From contig NZ_JAUSRN010000003.1 of the NCBI RefSeq assembly GCF_030811855.1, positions 62,001 to 126,000 on the forward strand: a stretch of 64,000 nt of DNA, read 5' to 3'. Source of the DNA: Variovorax paradoxus (GTDB taxonomy: Bacteria > Pseudomonadota > Gammaproteobacteria > Burkholderiales > Burkholderiaceae_C). Positions 1 through 8,997 of the stretch are shown here, one piece after another. Made by a program: the position numbers and the translations under genes. The notes beneath the pieces are model-generated. The model saw only the letters and a program-made list of their open reading frames with translations. It did not search any database and was not told the DNA's origin. Numbering within the stretch: position 1 is the first letter of the stretch; every line of letters begins with the position of its first letter.

Positions 1-1268
1 CGGGCTACTACGTCACGGGCGGCGCGCTGCGCGATGCGCCGCCCGAGGCCAACATCGTCTCGCGCCCGGCGGAGGGGCCCAAGTCTCTGGACGTGAGCGA
101 CCACGTGTTCGGCATCCTCGAGGCCAGCATGTCGCGCAAGGTGGTGCCCTTCGGCTCGGCTTTTCCGAGCCCCCTGCTGTTTCCGCTTGCGCGGCTGGGC
201 CAGTTCATGGCCGCGAGCTCCAAGTCGCTCGATCCATGGAGCACCGTGGACGACCTCACGCCAGGCAGCGCGGCACTGCGCAGGCAGATCGCGCTGCGCT
301 ACCTCGGCGACGGCATGCAGGTGCCGGCCGATGAAATCGTCATCACCAACGGCGCGATGGAGGCGCTCAACCTGTGCCTCGCCGCGGTCACTCGCCCGGG
401 TGATTCGGTGATCGTCGAGTCGCCCACCTTCTACGCGGCCCTGCAGGCGCTCGAGCGCATGGGCCTGCGCGCCATCGAAGTGCCGACGCATCCCGGCGAA
501 GGCATCGACCTGGCTGCGCTGGAACTCGCCATTGCAGCGCACCGGCCCAAGGCCTGCTGGCTGATGACCACGTTCCAGAACCCGCTCGGCAGCCTGATGC
601 CTGTCGCCAAGAAGAAGGCACTGGTGGAACTGTTGGCGCGCCACATGTTGCCGCTGATCGAGGACGACGTGTACGCAGAGCTCTACTTCGGCGACCGGCG
701 CCCGCCGCCGGCCAAGGCCTTCGACACGCAGGGGCTCGTGCTGCATTGCTCTTCATTTTCGAAGTGCCTGGCACCGGGCTACCGCATCGGATGGGCATCG
801 CCTGGGCGCTTCACACGCAACGTGGCACGGCTGAAGCTGACGACCACGCTCAGCACCTCGGTCCCTGCGCAGCTGGCCCTGGCGACCTACCTGGAGAAGG
901 GCGGCCTCGACAAGCACCTGCGCAAGCTGCGCCAGCAACTGGCGGTGCAGCAGGCGGTTTTCGCGCAGGCGGTGGGCCATTACTTTCCGGCGGGCACGCG
1001 CGCCACGCGGCCGTTGGGCGGGTATTTCTTGTGGGTCGAGTTGCCGGCGCATGTGAATGCGCTCGAAATCCATGCCCAGGCACTGGAACTCGGCATCAGC
1101 GTGGCGCCAGGACCGATCTTTTCGGCCACGCGCGGCTTTGGGCATTGCCTGCGGCTGAACTATGGGCATGCCTGGGACGGGCATGCCGAAAAGGCGGTGC
1201 AGACGTTGGGGCGACTGGTGGCTGCGGCGGCCGCCGATGGCCCGGCGCGCGAGAAAATCGTTGCGTGA
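1..1268 (+). CDS. MocR/GntR-type regulator with aminotransferase-like domain, 5' truncated
   Basis: The reading frame is open from base 3 and lacks a start in the window, so the N-terminus lies outside it; 421 residues are visible. It opens with GYYV, the usual end of a GntR winged helix, followed by a linker and a fold-type I PLP aminotransferase domain. SFSKCLAPGYRIGW contains the lysine expected to bind PLP and NPLG the conserved Asn-Pro. MocR proteins are PLP-sensing transcription factors rather than transaminases, and they usually control a neighbouring or divergent gene. The stop overlaps the start of alkB by four bases (GTGA), so the two are probably co-transcribed. A stand-alone aminotransferase is less likely given the GntR-like junction. 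Confidence 0.85.
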   Translation, partial: GYYVTGGALRDAPPEANIVSRPAEGPKSLDVSDHVFGILEASMSRKVVPFGSAFPSPLLFPLARLGQFMAASSKSLDPWSTVDDLTPGSAALRRQIALRYLGDGMQVPADEIVITNGAMEALNLCLAAVTRPGDSVIVESPTFYAALQALERMGLRAIEVPTHPGEGIDLAALELAIAAHRPKACWLMTTFQNPLGSLMPVAKKKALVELLARHMLPLIEDDVYAELYFGDRRPPPAKAFDTQGLVLHCSSFSKCLAPGYRIGWASPGRFTRNVARLKLTTTLSTSVPAQLALATYLEKGGLDKHLRKLRQQLAVQQAVFAQAVGHYFPAGTRATRPLGGYFLWVELPAHVNALEIHAQALELGISVAPGPIFSATRGFGHCLRLNYGHAWDGHAEKAVQTLGRLVAAAAADGPAREKIVA

Positions 1269-1915
1269 CGCTCGATCTTTTTTCCGATGCCGAACTGCCG
1301 CGGGGTAACGAGGCGATCGGCCCTGGTGCATTTGTGCTGCGTGGCTTTGCGCTGCCCTTCGTGGACGATCTTCTGCCCGCGTTGCATGAGGTCGAACAGC
1401 GCGCAGCCTTTCGGCATCTCGTGACCCCCGGCGGCCTCACCATGTCGGTGGCGATGACCAACTGCGGCCGCCTGGGCTGGATCTCGGACCGGCGGGGCTA
1501 TCGCTATGCCGAGCTCGATCCCGAAACGGGCCGGCCGTGGCCTCCGATGCCGGCGGTGTTCGAGCGTCTGGCACAAGCTTCTGCTGCCGAAGCGGGATTC
1601 GAGGGGTTCGAGCCCGATGCATGCCTGGTCAACCGCTACGAGCCCGGCACGCGCCTGTCGCTGCATCAGGACAAGGACGAGCGGGACTACGGCGCGCCCA
1701 TCGTCTCGGTATCGCTCGGCATGCCGGCCACCTTTCTTTTCGGTGGGCTCGCGCGCAGCGACAAGGCCGCGCGCATTCCGCTGGTGCACGGCGATGTCGT
1801 GGTGTGGGGCGGCCCCGACAGGCTGCGCTATCACGGCGTGTTGCCGCTCGAGGACAGGCCGCATGCGCTGCTGGGCCGGCGCCGCATCAACCTCACTTTC
1901 CGCAAGGCAGGTTGA
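1265..1915 (+). CDS. alkB: AlkB, Fe(II)/2-oxoglutarate DNA and RNA demethylase
   Basis: AlkB oxidatively removes methyl groups from 1-methyladenine and 3-methylcytosine in DNA and RNA, using Fe(II), oxygen and 2-oxoglutarate. The 216-residue product matches the usual length. The iron triad is visible as H134-x-D136 in SLHQDKDE and H190 in RYHGV, and RRRINLTFR supplies the arginines that bind 2-oxoglutarate and substrate. NRYEPGTRLSLHQDKDE is the family signature. The GTG start at 1265 was chosen because it overlaps the upstream stop and gives the family length; a longer in-frame extension upstream is antisense-like noise from the other frame. Expression is probably coupled to the MocR gene. 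Confidence 0.95.
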   Translation: MTLDLFSDAELPRGNEAIGPGAFVLRGFALPFVDDLLPALHEVEQRAAFRHLVTPGGLTMSVAMTNCGRLGWISDRRGYRYAELDPETGRPWPPMPAVFERLAQASAAEAGFEGFEPDACLVNRYEPGTRLSLHQDKDERDYGAPIVSVSLGMPATFLFGGLARSDKAARIPLVHGDVVVWGGPDRLRYHGVLPLEDRPHALLGRRRINLTFRKAG

Positions 1916-2119
1916 GCAGGACGGCCTACATTTCGCTCAAGTCAAGCGGATGACTTGTCCTGCTTTTCTGTGCACAACTCTGTGGGTTGTCTGAGGACCC
2001 GGGTCGCCAAAGCGAGCAACGGCGCGGGTTCGCACCACATTGCCTGCTGAATGGGCACTGGCCTTTTTGGCGCAAAAAATCGGCTGGCAGAGACTGGAAA
2101 ATTGGGCGCCGGGAAAACA

Positions 2120-2156
2120 AAAAAGCCTTGCAAGTCATTGACTCGCAAGGCTTTTT
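2120..2156 (-). terminator. Intrinsic terminator of the CAU tRNA, probably bidirectional
   Basis: A perfect 12-bp stem (AAAAAGCCTTGC with GCAAGGCTTTTT) has a 13-base loop. The A/T ends give a U-tract on either strand. It sits 9 bases past the tRNA 3' end and also 200 bases after alkB, so it could serve both. The stretch 1916-2119 shows no gene. Confidence 0.85.
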
Positions 2157-2164
2157 GATGATGT

Positions 2165-2241
2165 TGGTGGCTCTTCACGGACTCGAACCGCGGACCTGTG
2201 GATTATGATTCCATCGCTCTAACCGACTGAGCTAAAGAGCC
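2165..2241 (-). tRNA. tRNA with CAU anticodon (tRNA-Met elongator, or tRNA-Ile2)
   Basis: The minus strand folds as a standard 77-base tRNA with encoded CCA: acceptor GGCTCTT/AAGAGCC, a D-arm with AGCTCAGTCGGTTAGAGC, and a T-loop GGTTCGAGTCC. The anticodon loop is ATCATAA, giving CAT. A CAU tRNA lacking initiator features is either elongator Met or, if C34 is changed to lysidine, Ile2. The sequence alone does not settle which; Met is my preference. Confidence 0.93.
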
Positions 2242-2387
2242 GTTCGGGCAGTTTTGCTCCGAGCCCAAGATTATAGCGCAGGCCGCGGGGCCCCAATCAA
2301 GTCCGGCAGGTCCAATGCGGTGTCTTTTTGCGACGCTCAACCCCGAAGCAGGCCGCCATCCGTACAAGCACGGGTGAAAATCCGCCG

Positions 2388-3056
2388 ATGTCTGCGCTCC
2401 CCCGCGCCCCTTCCACCAAAGCCGCCACCGAGCGCGACGCCATGCCCGACGACCAGCTGATGCTGGCGTACGCGCAGGGCGACGGCGCGGCGTTCGATGT
2501 GCTTTATGCGCGCCACGAGGGCGGGCTGTTTCGCTTCGTCAAGCGGCTGCTCGGCGCCAAGCTCGCCGCGCAGGCCGACGAAGTGTTCCAGGACACCTGG
2601 GTGCGCATCATCTCCGCGCGCGACAGCTTCTCGCCCCAGGGTGCCGCGTGGCGCACCTGGGCCTTCACCATCGCGCACAACCTGGCCATGGACCGGCTGC
2701 GCGTGAGCGGGCGCGAAGTGGCGCTCGACGCGCATCCCGACGACGGCGACGCCGCGGTCCCCGCGCTCGACCGCGGCGTGCGCGGCGCGGCTCTCGATGC
2801 AGCGGCGCATCCTTCGGCTGAAGAGCTTGCGTTCTGGCGCGCCGCCGGCCGGCGCCTCTTGGCCTGCCTCGACGAATTGCCGGCCGAGCAGCGCGCCGCC
2901 TTCCTGCTGCACCATGAAGACGGGTTGACCGTCGAGGCGCTTGCGGCCAGCCTGGGGATCGGCTTCGAGACCGTGCGCAGCCGCTTGCGCTACGGGCTGC
3001 AGAAATTGCGCGGTTGCATGGAACGTTATCTATCGGTGCTGGAGCAGCGCGCATGA
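2388..3056 (+). CDS. ECF-type RNA polymerase sigma factor
   Basis: The 222-residue protein has sigma region 2 (about 35-105, with DEVFQDTWVRI and WRTWAFTIAHNLAMDRLR) and region 4 (about 160-215, with LPAEQRAAFLLHHEDGLTVEALA and a helix-turn-helix ending VRSRLRYGLQKLR). It would direct core polymerase to a stress or envelope regulon. Downstream, the next gene begins at the ATGA overlap and encodes a one-helix membrane protein, which is the usual sigma/anti-sigma arrangement. The start at 2388 is preferred over 2328 because the upstream residues lack family character; 2442 (MPDDQLMLAY) is also possible. Confidence 0.9.
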   Translation: MSALPRAPSTKAATERDAMPDDQLMLAYAQGDGAAFDVLYARHEGGLFRFVKRLLGAKLAAQADEVFQDTWVRIISARDSFSPQGAAWRTWAFTIAHNLAMDRLRVSGREVALDAHPDDGDAAVPALDRGVRGAALDAAAHPSAEELAFWRAAGRRLLACLDELPAEQRAAFLLHHEDGLTVEALAASLGIGFETVRSRLRYGLQKLRGCMERYLSVLEQRA

Positions 3057-4306
3057 GCAGCGACGACAACAAAACTGCGCAGTCGGCTGGAGACGACGGC
3101 GCGCTGCGCGACCCCATGTTGCGCCGTGCGTTGGATCATGCGCCGGACCATGACGCGCTGCCCGATCCGCGCACGCGCGACGCGATCCGGAAGATGGCGC
3201 ACAACCTCGCGACCGTGCCCGCGACACCGCCCGCGGCGGCCGCGCCGTGGTGGCGCCGGCTTTTCGGTGGTGGCGGTGAAACGCATGCCCGCATGCCGTG
3301 GAATGCCGCCTTTGCCACCGTGCTCGTGGCCACTTTCGTCACCGTGCTCTGGCACCGCGAGCCGGTGCCTGATGCGCGGCTCGACGGAGAAGCCAGGGTT
3401 GCCTCCGCGCCTCCTGCCGCGTCCGTTTCGGCGCCGGCCGCTGTTCCTCCTGCGCCAGCCCCGGCTCCGGCTCCGGCGCAGCCTCCGACCGAAGCGGCGC
3501 GAGACGCGGTGAGCGGGGGGGCGCCCCAGCGAAGAGAGGACCCGGTGCGCCGAACGGCGCCAGCACCAGTGCCCTCCGACAAGCCGACCGCGCCTGCACC
3601 GGTCATTGCGGCTGCACCTCCGCCTCCGTCGGCTCCCGCAGTCGTGCAGCCATCGCCAGCTCCGATGGCGGAGCAATCCGCACCCGCGCCACGCGCGTTT
3701 CCGCGCACCGAGGAGCGACACGAAGAAAGCGAACCGGAAAACCGGCAGCGAAGAAGCCGCGATGCCGCAGGCGCGCCGCCGGCTGCGGCCATGGCACCAG
3801 CCGCTCCCCCGTCGCCTCGCGAGTCGGCCGACAGCAGCGCTTCTCCGGCGCTATCAGCCGCTCAGCGCAGCGCCAACTCCAGTACCGAGGCTTCCGGCGC
3901 CTTGCGCCAGGCGCCCGCTGCCCGCGCGCCCGCACCCGCTTCCGCCGCGGCCAAGGCCAAGGCCAGCGCGGACGACGCATCGGCGTTCTCCGCGCTGGAC
4001 CAATGGACCTCGTTGAACCTGACGCGTGCCGGGCAGGGCTCGCGACAGGCGCGCGGCGATACGGAGGGGCTTGCGGCACTGGTGAACGCCGTCGCACGCT
4101 CGGCCACGGCGCCGGGCGCCGAACTGGCCGCGCCCGTCGAGGCGCGGCTGGAGCTATACCGGGGCGCCACGCTGCTCGCGGTGCTCGAGATCTCCGGCGA
4201 CCAGGTGCGCTGGACACCACAAGCGGGGACGGGTGGCGGTGCATCGGTCGGCACGCCGCCGGCGTCGACCCTCGCCGCGTTGCGGGCGCTGCTCGTGCGC
4301 CAGTAG
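3053..4306 (+). CDS. Probable membrane anti-sigma-like partner, Pro/Ala-rich
   Basis: This 417-residue protein has a short cytoplasmic N-terminus, one membrane segment at about 83-100 (NAAFATVLVATFVTVLW), a very long Ala/Pro/Ser-rich low-complexity region (about 110-320) and a more ordered C-terminal end after DDASAFSALDQW. The four-base overlap with the ECF sigma gene suggests co-translation and a role as its regulator, with the linker spanning the periplasm. I see no clear HxxxCxxC zinc anti-sigma motif in the N-terminal 80 residues, so the anti-sigma role rests on context and topology. Start at 3053 is fixed by the overlap. Confidence 0.7.
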   Translation: MSSDDNKTAQSAGDDGALRDPMLRRALDHAPDHDALPDPRTRDAIRKMAHNLATVPATPPAAAAPWWRRLFGGGGETHARMPWNAAFATVLVATFVTVLWHREPVPDARLDGEARVASAPPAASVSAPAAVPPAPAPAPAPAQPPTEAARDAVSGGAPQRREDPVRRTAPAPVPSDKPTAPAPVIAAAPPPPSAPAVVQPSPAPMAEQSAPAPRAFPRTEERHEESEPENRQRRSRDAAGAPPAAAMAPAAPPSPRESADSSASPALSAAQRSANSSTEASGALRQAPAARAPAPASAAAKAKASADDASAFSALDQWTSLNLTRAGQGSRQARGDTEGLAALVNAVARSATAPGAELAAPVEARLELYRGATLLAVLEISGDQVRWTPQAGTGGGASVGTPPASTLAALRALLVRQ

Positions 4307-4347
4307 CGCCTCGGCGGGTGCGCTGCGCCCGCCTTCACACGAAGCGA

Positions 4348-5127
4348 TCAGGCGTTCTTGAAATCCGGCGGGCGCTTGGCCAGGAAGGCGTCCATGCCTT
4401 CCTTCTGGTCGGCCGTGGCAAACAGCGCATGGAACAGCCGGCGCTCGAACATCACGCCGTCGGAGAGTCCGCTTTCGAAAGCGCGGTTCACCGACTCCTT
4501 GGCCGCCATCACCGCGATCTGCGAGTAGCCGGCAATGATCAGCGCCGCGCCGAGCGCCTCGTCGGCCAGCTTTTCGAAAGGCACCACGCGGCTCACGAGG
4601 CCCGCGCGCTCGGCCTCGGCCGCATCCATTATGCGGGCGGTGAGCGCCATGTCCATGGCCTTGCTCTTGCCCACCGCGCGCGGCAGGCGCTGCGTGCCGC
4701 CGGCGCCGGGTATCACACCGATCTTGATTTCGGGCTGGCCGAACTTGGCGTTGTCGGCCGCGATGATGAAGTCGCACATCATCGCGAGCTCGCAGCCGCC
4801 GCCCAGCGCAAAGCCGCTCACGGCCGCGATCACCGGCTTGCGGATCGAGCGGATGGTTTCCCAGTTGCGCGTGATGTAGTCGCCCTTGTAGGTGTCGATG
4901 AAGCTGTACTTGGCCATCGCCGCAATGTCGGCGCCGGCCGCAAACGCGCGTTCGCTGCCCGTCAGGATGATGCAGCCGATCGCGTCGTCAGCATCGAAGG
5001 CCTTGAGCGCGGTGCCCAATTCCGTCATGAGCGCATCGTTCAGCGCGTTGAGCGCCTTGGGGCGGTTGAGGGTGATGATGCCGACCTTGCCTGCTTCGGT
5101 CCGCACTTCGATGTTTTCGTAGCTCAT
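4348..5127 (-). CDS. Enoyl-CoA hydratase (crotonase family)
   Basis: The enzyme hydrates trans-2-enoyl-CoA to 3-hydroxyacyl-CoA in beta-oxidation. The 259-residue sequence is close to the mitochondrial-type crotonase: the oxyanion hole and first catalytic Glu lie in [11 protein letters not shown], the second Glu in FGQPEIKIG, followed by [15 protein letters not shown], and the C-terminus ends in [17 protein letters not shown] forms the CoA-binding loop. A GGAGA ribosome site lies 6 bases before the ATG. It is a single gene on the minus strand, followed at a distance by no obvious partner; paaF-like phenylacetate function cannot be excluded from sequence alone. Confidence 0.93.
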   Translation of the reverse strand: MSYENIEVRTEAGKVGIITLNRPKALNALNDALMTELGTALKAFDADDAIGCIILTGSERAFAAGADIAAMAKYSFIDTYKGDYITRNWETIRSIRKPVIAAVSGFALGGGCELAMMCDFIIAADNAKFGQPEIKIGVIPGAGGTQRLPRAVGKSKAMDMALTARIMDAAEAERAGLVSRVVPFEKLADEALGAALIIAGYSQIAVMAAKESVNRAFESGLSDGVMFERRLFHALFATADQKEGMDAFLAKRPPDFKNA

Positions 5128-5190
5128 GGGTGTCTCCGGGAGAAGAAAAAAACGCGGTTCACTATACCCAGCCTGGGCGGGACACGCAGC

Positions 5191-7041
5191 TCAGCGCCGT
5201 GCGCCCGGCATGAGCCAGCCCGCGACCTTCGCCGCGTCGTGCAGGAACAGCCGCCAGGTGGTGGCGCCTTCGGGGCGCACCAGCGGCAGCCGGAGCAGCT
5301 TGCGGTCGCGTGCCACCAGCGCGGTGCAGCGCGCGGCGTCGCCGAGATAAAGCGCCAGGTCGTCGAGCTTGGCGATGCGCCAAGCCTGAGCAGGCCTTTG
5401 CTGGCCTTTCTTGCCGACCGCCGGCAACTCCACGCCGATCCATTCGTCGTGTGCCGAGAAGCCCGCCTTTTCGGCCGCGCCGCCGCGCAGCACCACCTTG
5501 ACCTGGACGCTGCCGTTGGCCTCCGCCACACGCAAGCCCAGGGCCTGCGCCGGTTGCGAAGGGTCTTCGAGCGCTGCAACGCCGTGCGCGCGCAGCAGCT
5601 CGGAGAGCGGCAGCTCGTCGGTCGAATGAACCCACTGCGCCAGCTCATCCGCATACGATCGGCCGCCAACGGCTTCGAGCGCGGCTGCCACGTCGGCCTC
5701 GCTGATGGGGCCGCCGCCGCTTTGCATCCACAGCTGGCGCATTACATCGTCGAGCGTGCCATTGCCTTCGCGGCGCAGCGTGAGGTCGAAGCACAGCGCC
5801 ACCAGCGCGCCCTTGGTGTAGTAGCTGACGGTGCTGTTGGGCGTCTGCTCGTCCTGCCGGTAGTACTTGACCCACGCGTCGAAGCTCGCGTCGGCCACCG
5901 GCTGCACCAGCCGGCCCGGCGTCTGCAGCACCTGGTTGATGGTCTTGTTGAGCAGGCGCAGATAGCCCGCGTCGTCGATGCGCCCGGCGCGGCGCAGCAG
6001 CAGGTCGTCGTAGTAGCTGGTGAAGCCCTCGAAGAACCACAGCATGTGCGTGTAGTTCTCGCGGCCGTAATCGTAGTGCGCAAACTCCGCGGGCCGCATG
6101 CGCTTGACGTTCCAGGTGTGGAAGTACTCGTGGCTGATGAGTCCCATCAGCGTGGTGTAGCCCTCGGGCTGCTTCTTGGCGCTGAGCTGCGGCAGGTCGC
6201 GCCGGTTGCAGATGAGCGCGGTGGAATGTCGGTGCTCGAGCCCGCCGTAGCCGTCGTCCACTGCGTTGAGCATGAACACGTAGCGGTCGATCGGCGGCTT
6301 GGGGCCGCCGCGCTTGCCGACTTTGTCGCCGTGCCAGAAGCGGATCTCGGCTTCGCAGATAGCCTGCGTGTCGGCGATCAGGCGCTCGCCGTCGAAAGAG
6401 GCCGCGGCTCCTGCGATGACGAAGCGGTGCGGCACGCCGCATGCTTCGAATTCGGCGCTCCAGAAGGCGCCCATCTCGACCGGGCTGTCGGCCAGCTCGT
6501 CGTAGCCGGCAGCCAGGTAGCGGCCGAAGCCGTGCTTGTCGGTTTTTGAAGGCACCAGAGCGGTGGCGCAGGACCAGCGCGTGCCGTCGGCCGAAAACGA
6601 AGGCGCAATGATCTCCAGCGCGTGCGGCGCGTCCGTCTGGCCTTCGACCCGCAGGCAGAGGCTCGTGCCATTGAAGAAGCCGCGCTCGGCGTCGAGCCAG
6701 GCGGTGCGCACGGAGTTGTCGTAGGCGCAGACCTGGTAATGCAGCACCAGCGGCTGGCCCGGTACGCAATCGATCTGCCAGCTGCACTTGTCGAGTTGAG
6801 TCAGCGCGGGCTTGCGGCGCCCCTGCGTGGCACGCAGGCCCTGCAGGTTCTTGGCGAACTCGCGCACCAGGTAGCTGCCCGGAATCCACACCGGAAGCGC
6901 CACGCGCTGCTGGGCGGAGGGCGACTCGATGGTCAGGGTGACGGTGAAGAGGTGCGCGTGCAGGTCCGCGCATTCGACGCGATAGCGCACTGCGGCGGCC
7001 GGCGCAGACACTGCGCGCCGCGAGACGGCTGGGGCGGCCAT
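5191..7041 (-). CDS. M61 family metallopeptidase with PDZ domain
   Basis: This 616-residue protein belongs to the glycyl-aminopeptidase (M61) family. It has an N-terminal beta-sandwich, a thermolysin-like catalytic domain with zinc motif HEYFH at 304-308 (SHEYFHTWNVKR) and the downstream GFTSYYDDLLLRRAG, and a C-terminal PDZ-like segment (about 510-600). No clear signal peptide is visible, so a cytoplasmic place is likely. The ATG at 7041 is chosen because its first base is the last base of the dsbC stop (TGATG), indicating translational coupling; a longer frame upstream runs antisense through dsbC and is not real. Physiological substrate is unknown. Confidence 0.9.
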   Translation of the reverse strand: MAAPAVSRRAVSAPAAAVRYRVECADLHAHLFTVTLTIESPSAQQRVALPVWIPGSYLVREFAKNLQGLRATQGRRKPALTQLDKCSWQIDCVPGQPLVLHYQVCAYDNSVRTAWLDAERGFFNGTSLCLRVEGQTDAPHALEIIAPSFSADGTRWSCATALVPSKTDKHGFGRYLAAGYDELADSPVEMGAFWSAEFEACGVPHRFVIAGAAASFDGERLIADTQAICEAEIRFWHGDKVGKRGGPKPPIDRYVFMLNAVDDGYGGLEHRHSTALICNRRDLPQLSAKKQPEGYTTLMGLISHEYFHTWNVKRMRPAEFAHYDYGRENYTHMLWFFEGFTSYYDDLLLRRAGRIDDAGYLRLLNKTINQVLQTPGRLVQPVADASFDAWVKYYRQDEQTPNSTVSYYTKGALVALCFDLTLRREGNGTLDDVMRQLWMQSGGGPISEADVAAALEAVGGRSYADELAQWVHSTDELPLSELLRAHGVAALEDPSQPAQALGLRVAEANGSVQVKVVLRGGAAEKAGFSAHDEWIGVELPAVGKKGQQRPAQAWRIAKLDDLALYLGDAARCTALVARDRKLLRLPLVRPEGATTWRLFLHDAAKVAGWLMPGARR

Positions 7042-7763
7042 CAGTTCTTGGAAGCGGTGAGTTGCTTCTCGACCTGCTCCGCGGGAATGGCGCCCGGGGC
7101 GCGGGTGCCGTCGCTGAAGATCAGCGTGGGCGTGCCGGTGATGTTGTACTTGCGGCCGAACTCCACGTTGCGCTGCAGCGCGGCCACGTCGCAGCTGGCG
7201 GCCGCAGTGGCGGGCTTGGCGCTGGTTTCCATCCAGTCGCCCCAGGCCTTGCCCTTGTCCTTGCTGCACCAGATGTCGCGCGACTTAACGGCCGAATCGG
7301 GCCCGAGCACGGGGTACAGGAACAGATACACGGTCACGTTGTCGACCGTCTTCATGTCTTTTTCGAAGCGCTTGCAGTAGCCGCAGTTCGGGTCTTCGAA
7401 CACCGCCAGCTTGCGCTTGCCGTTGCCGCGCACGATCTTGATGGCGTCGTTCACGGGCAGCTTGTCGAAAGAGACTTCGCTGAGCTTCTCGATGCGCTCC
7501 TCGGTCAGGTTCTTGCGCGCCTTCACGTCGATGAGATTGCCTTGCAGCAGGTAGTTGCCCTGCTCGTCGGTGTAGTAGATCTGAAAGCCGTTCACGCGCA
7601 CTTCATAGAGGCCCGGCAGCGGTGACTTGGTGACCTCGTCGATGGCCGGGAACTGCGGAATGCGAGCCGGAAGGTTCTTGCGGATCTCGGCTTCGCCGGC
7701 CAGGGCCGTGGCGGCCGCGCCCAGCGTGCAGGCGGCGAGAAGAAGGTTGCGTGCGAGTTTCAT
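7041..7763 (-). CDS. dsbC: DsbC-like periplasmic disulfide isomerase
   Basis: The 240-residue protein has a signal peptide (KLARNLLLAACTLGAAATALA), an N-terminal dimerisation domain (about 24-85) and a thioredoxin fold with active site CGYC at 127-130. The cis-Pro loop is GTPTLIF. Two further cysteines (WCSKD and ASCDV) match the structural pair of DsbC. It would rearrange wrong disulfides in periplasmic proteins and be kept reduced by DsbD. It lies between the UbiH-like gene (21 bases upstream) and the M61 peptidase (1-base overlap), forming a three-gene minus-strand operon. Confidence 0.93.
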   Translation of the reverse strand: MKLARNLLLAACTLGAAATALAGEAEIRKNLPARIPQFPAIDEVTKSPLPGLYEVRVNGFQIYYTDEQGNYLLQGNLIDVKARKNLTEERIEKLSEVSFDKLPVNDAIKIVRGNGKRKLAVFEDPNCGYCKRFEKDMKTVDNVTVYLFLYPVLGPDSAVKSRDIWCSKDKGKAWGDWMETSAKPATAAASCDVAALQRNVEFGRKYNITGTPTLIFSDGTRAPGAIPAEQVEKQLTASKN

Positions 7764-7783
7764 GGAAAGTCCGGTCGATGGAT

Positions 7784-8923
7784 TCAAGCCTTCAAGCCCA
7801 TCGCCTGGTTGGCGATCCAATGCTTGAGGAGGCGCGTGCGGTCGAAGCCGCGCATGCCCCAGTTGCGCAGCGCAGGCAGCGGACCCATGCTGTGCGAAAA
7901 AAGTTGCTGCAGGCCGTCGGTAGCGAGGCTCATCTGAAGCACGTCGGCGCGGCGCGCACGCTCGTAGCGTCGCAGCAGACGCGGGTCGCCCACGCTGCGC
8001 CAGTATTCGCGCTGCTTGATGACGTCGGCCAGCATGGCTGCGTCGGCGAGGCCCAGGTTGAGGCCCTGACCCGCAAGTGGATGCACCGTGTGCGCGGCAT
8101 CGCCGGCCAGCGCCCAGGTTTGCGATTGAGCTGTACCCTTGATCTGCGGCATGGTGCCCGTCCAGCGGTCGGCGATGGCGCGCGACAGCGGCCAGGCGGC
8201 GCGCTCGCTCGTGAGCTGAAGCGGGCCCAGCACGCCGTGGCTGGCTTCGCTCACGGCTGCGTTGAATTCATCGGCACTCTGCGCCAGCAGCGCGGGGGCG
8301 CGAAGCTGGTCGACGGACCACACCAGCGCGACCGAACGGCTCTGCAGGCCGCCCATCGGCAGCAGCGCGAGCACCTCGCCCTTGTCGTTGAACCACTGGT
8401 GCGCAACGCCGTCGTGCGACTGCGCCGCTTCGAGCCGCGCCGCAATCGCGTGCTGCGGATAACGGGTGACGGCGTAGCTCACGCCGAGCGCGTCGCGCGT
8501 GGCGCTGGCCTTGCCCTCGCACACCACCGTGAGCGGCGCGGCAACGGGTTCGGACACCACCTCGACCTGGGGCTGGAAGCGGACGGCATCGGCCAGCTGC
8601 TGCTCGAGCGCCGGCACGTCGACGATCCAGGCGAGTGCGTCGACCTTCTGGCGCACGGCGCTGAACTGCACGCGTCCGCCTTCGTCGCCGTTCACGAGCA
8701 TTTCGCGCACGGGCGTGGCATGCGCCGCATCGGGCCAGGCACGCAGCGATTCGAGCAGGGTGCGAGAGGCGGTGTTGAGCGCATAGGCCCGGATGTCTTC
8801 CTTGGCGGCCGCGGCGGGCGGAACCACCAGCGCAACCCGCACGCGCTCGCGCGCCAGCAGCAGGGCCAACGTGCGGCCGACGATGCCGGCGCCGCGTATG
8901 CAAACTTCAGGGGAAAGGGCCAT
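7784..8923 (-). CDS. UbiH/UbiF-type FAD-dependent hydroxylase
   Basis: The 379-residue flavoprotein starts with an FAD Rossmann motif (IRGAGIVGRTLALLLA) and has the second FAD-binding signature GDAAHTVHPLAGQGLNLGLAD, both typical of aromatic-ring hydroxylases of ubiquinone biosynthesis. It would hydroxylate a polyprenyl-phenol intermediate at the inner membrane. The ATG at 8923 begins just before the glycine motif; the upstream in-frame extension to 9004 runs into the divergent MOSC promoter and is rejected. Which ring position it modifies cannot be told from sequence. Confidence 0.88.
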   Translation of the reverse strand: MALSPEVCIRGAGIVGRTLALLLARERVRVALVVPPAAAAKEDIRAYALNTASRTLLESLRAWPDAAHATPVREMLVNGDEGGRVQFSAVRQKVDALAWIVDVPALEQQLADAVRFQPQVEVVSEPVAAPLTVVCEGKASATRDALGVSYAVTRYPQHAIAARLEAAQSHDGVAHQWFNDKGEVLALLPMGGLQSRSVALVWSVDQLRAPALLAQSADEFNAAVSEASHGVLGPLQLTSERAAWPLSRAIADRWTGTMPQIKGTAQSQTWALAGDAAHTVHPLAGQGLNLGLADAAMLADVIKQREYWRSVGDPRLLRRYERARRADVLQMSLATDGLQQLFSHSMGPLPALRNWGMRGFDRTRLLKHWIANQAMGLKA

Positions 8924-8997
8924 CGGGCCATTGTAAGAACTCTGCCCACCACCAGGACGATGCGGGACAATCGCTGCCGAATTCCAAGGAACCCCAC

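Noticed and set aside
4003-6549. Long plus-strand open frame of about 848 codons
   Set aside because: Lies opposite the enoyl-CoA hydratase and M61 genes and reads as their antisense shadow.
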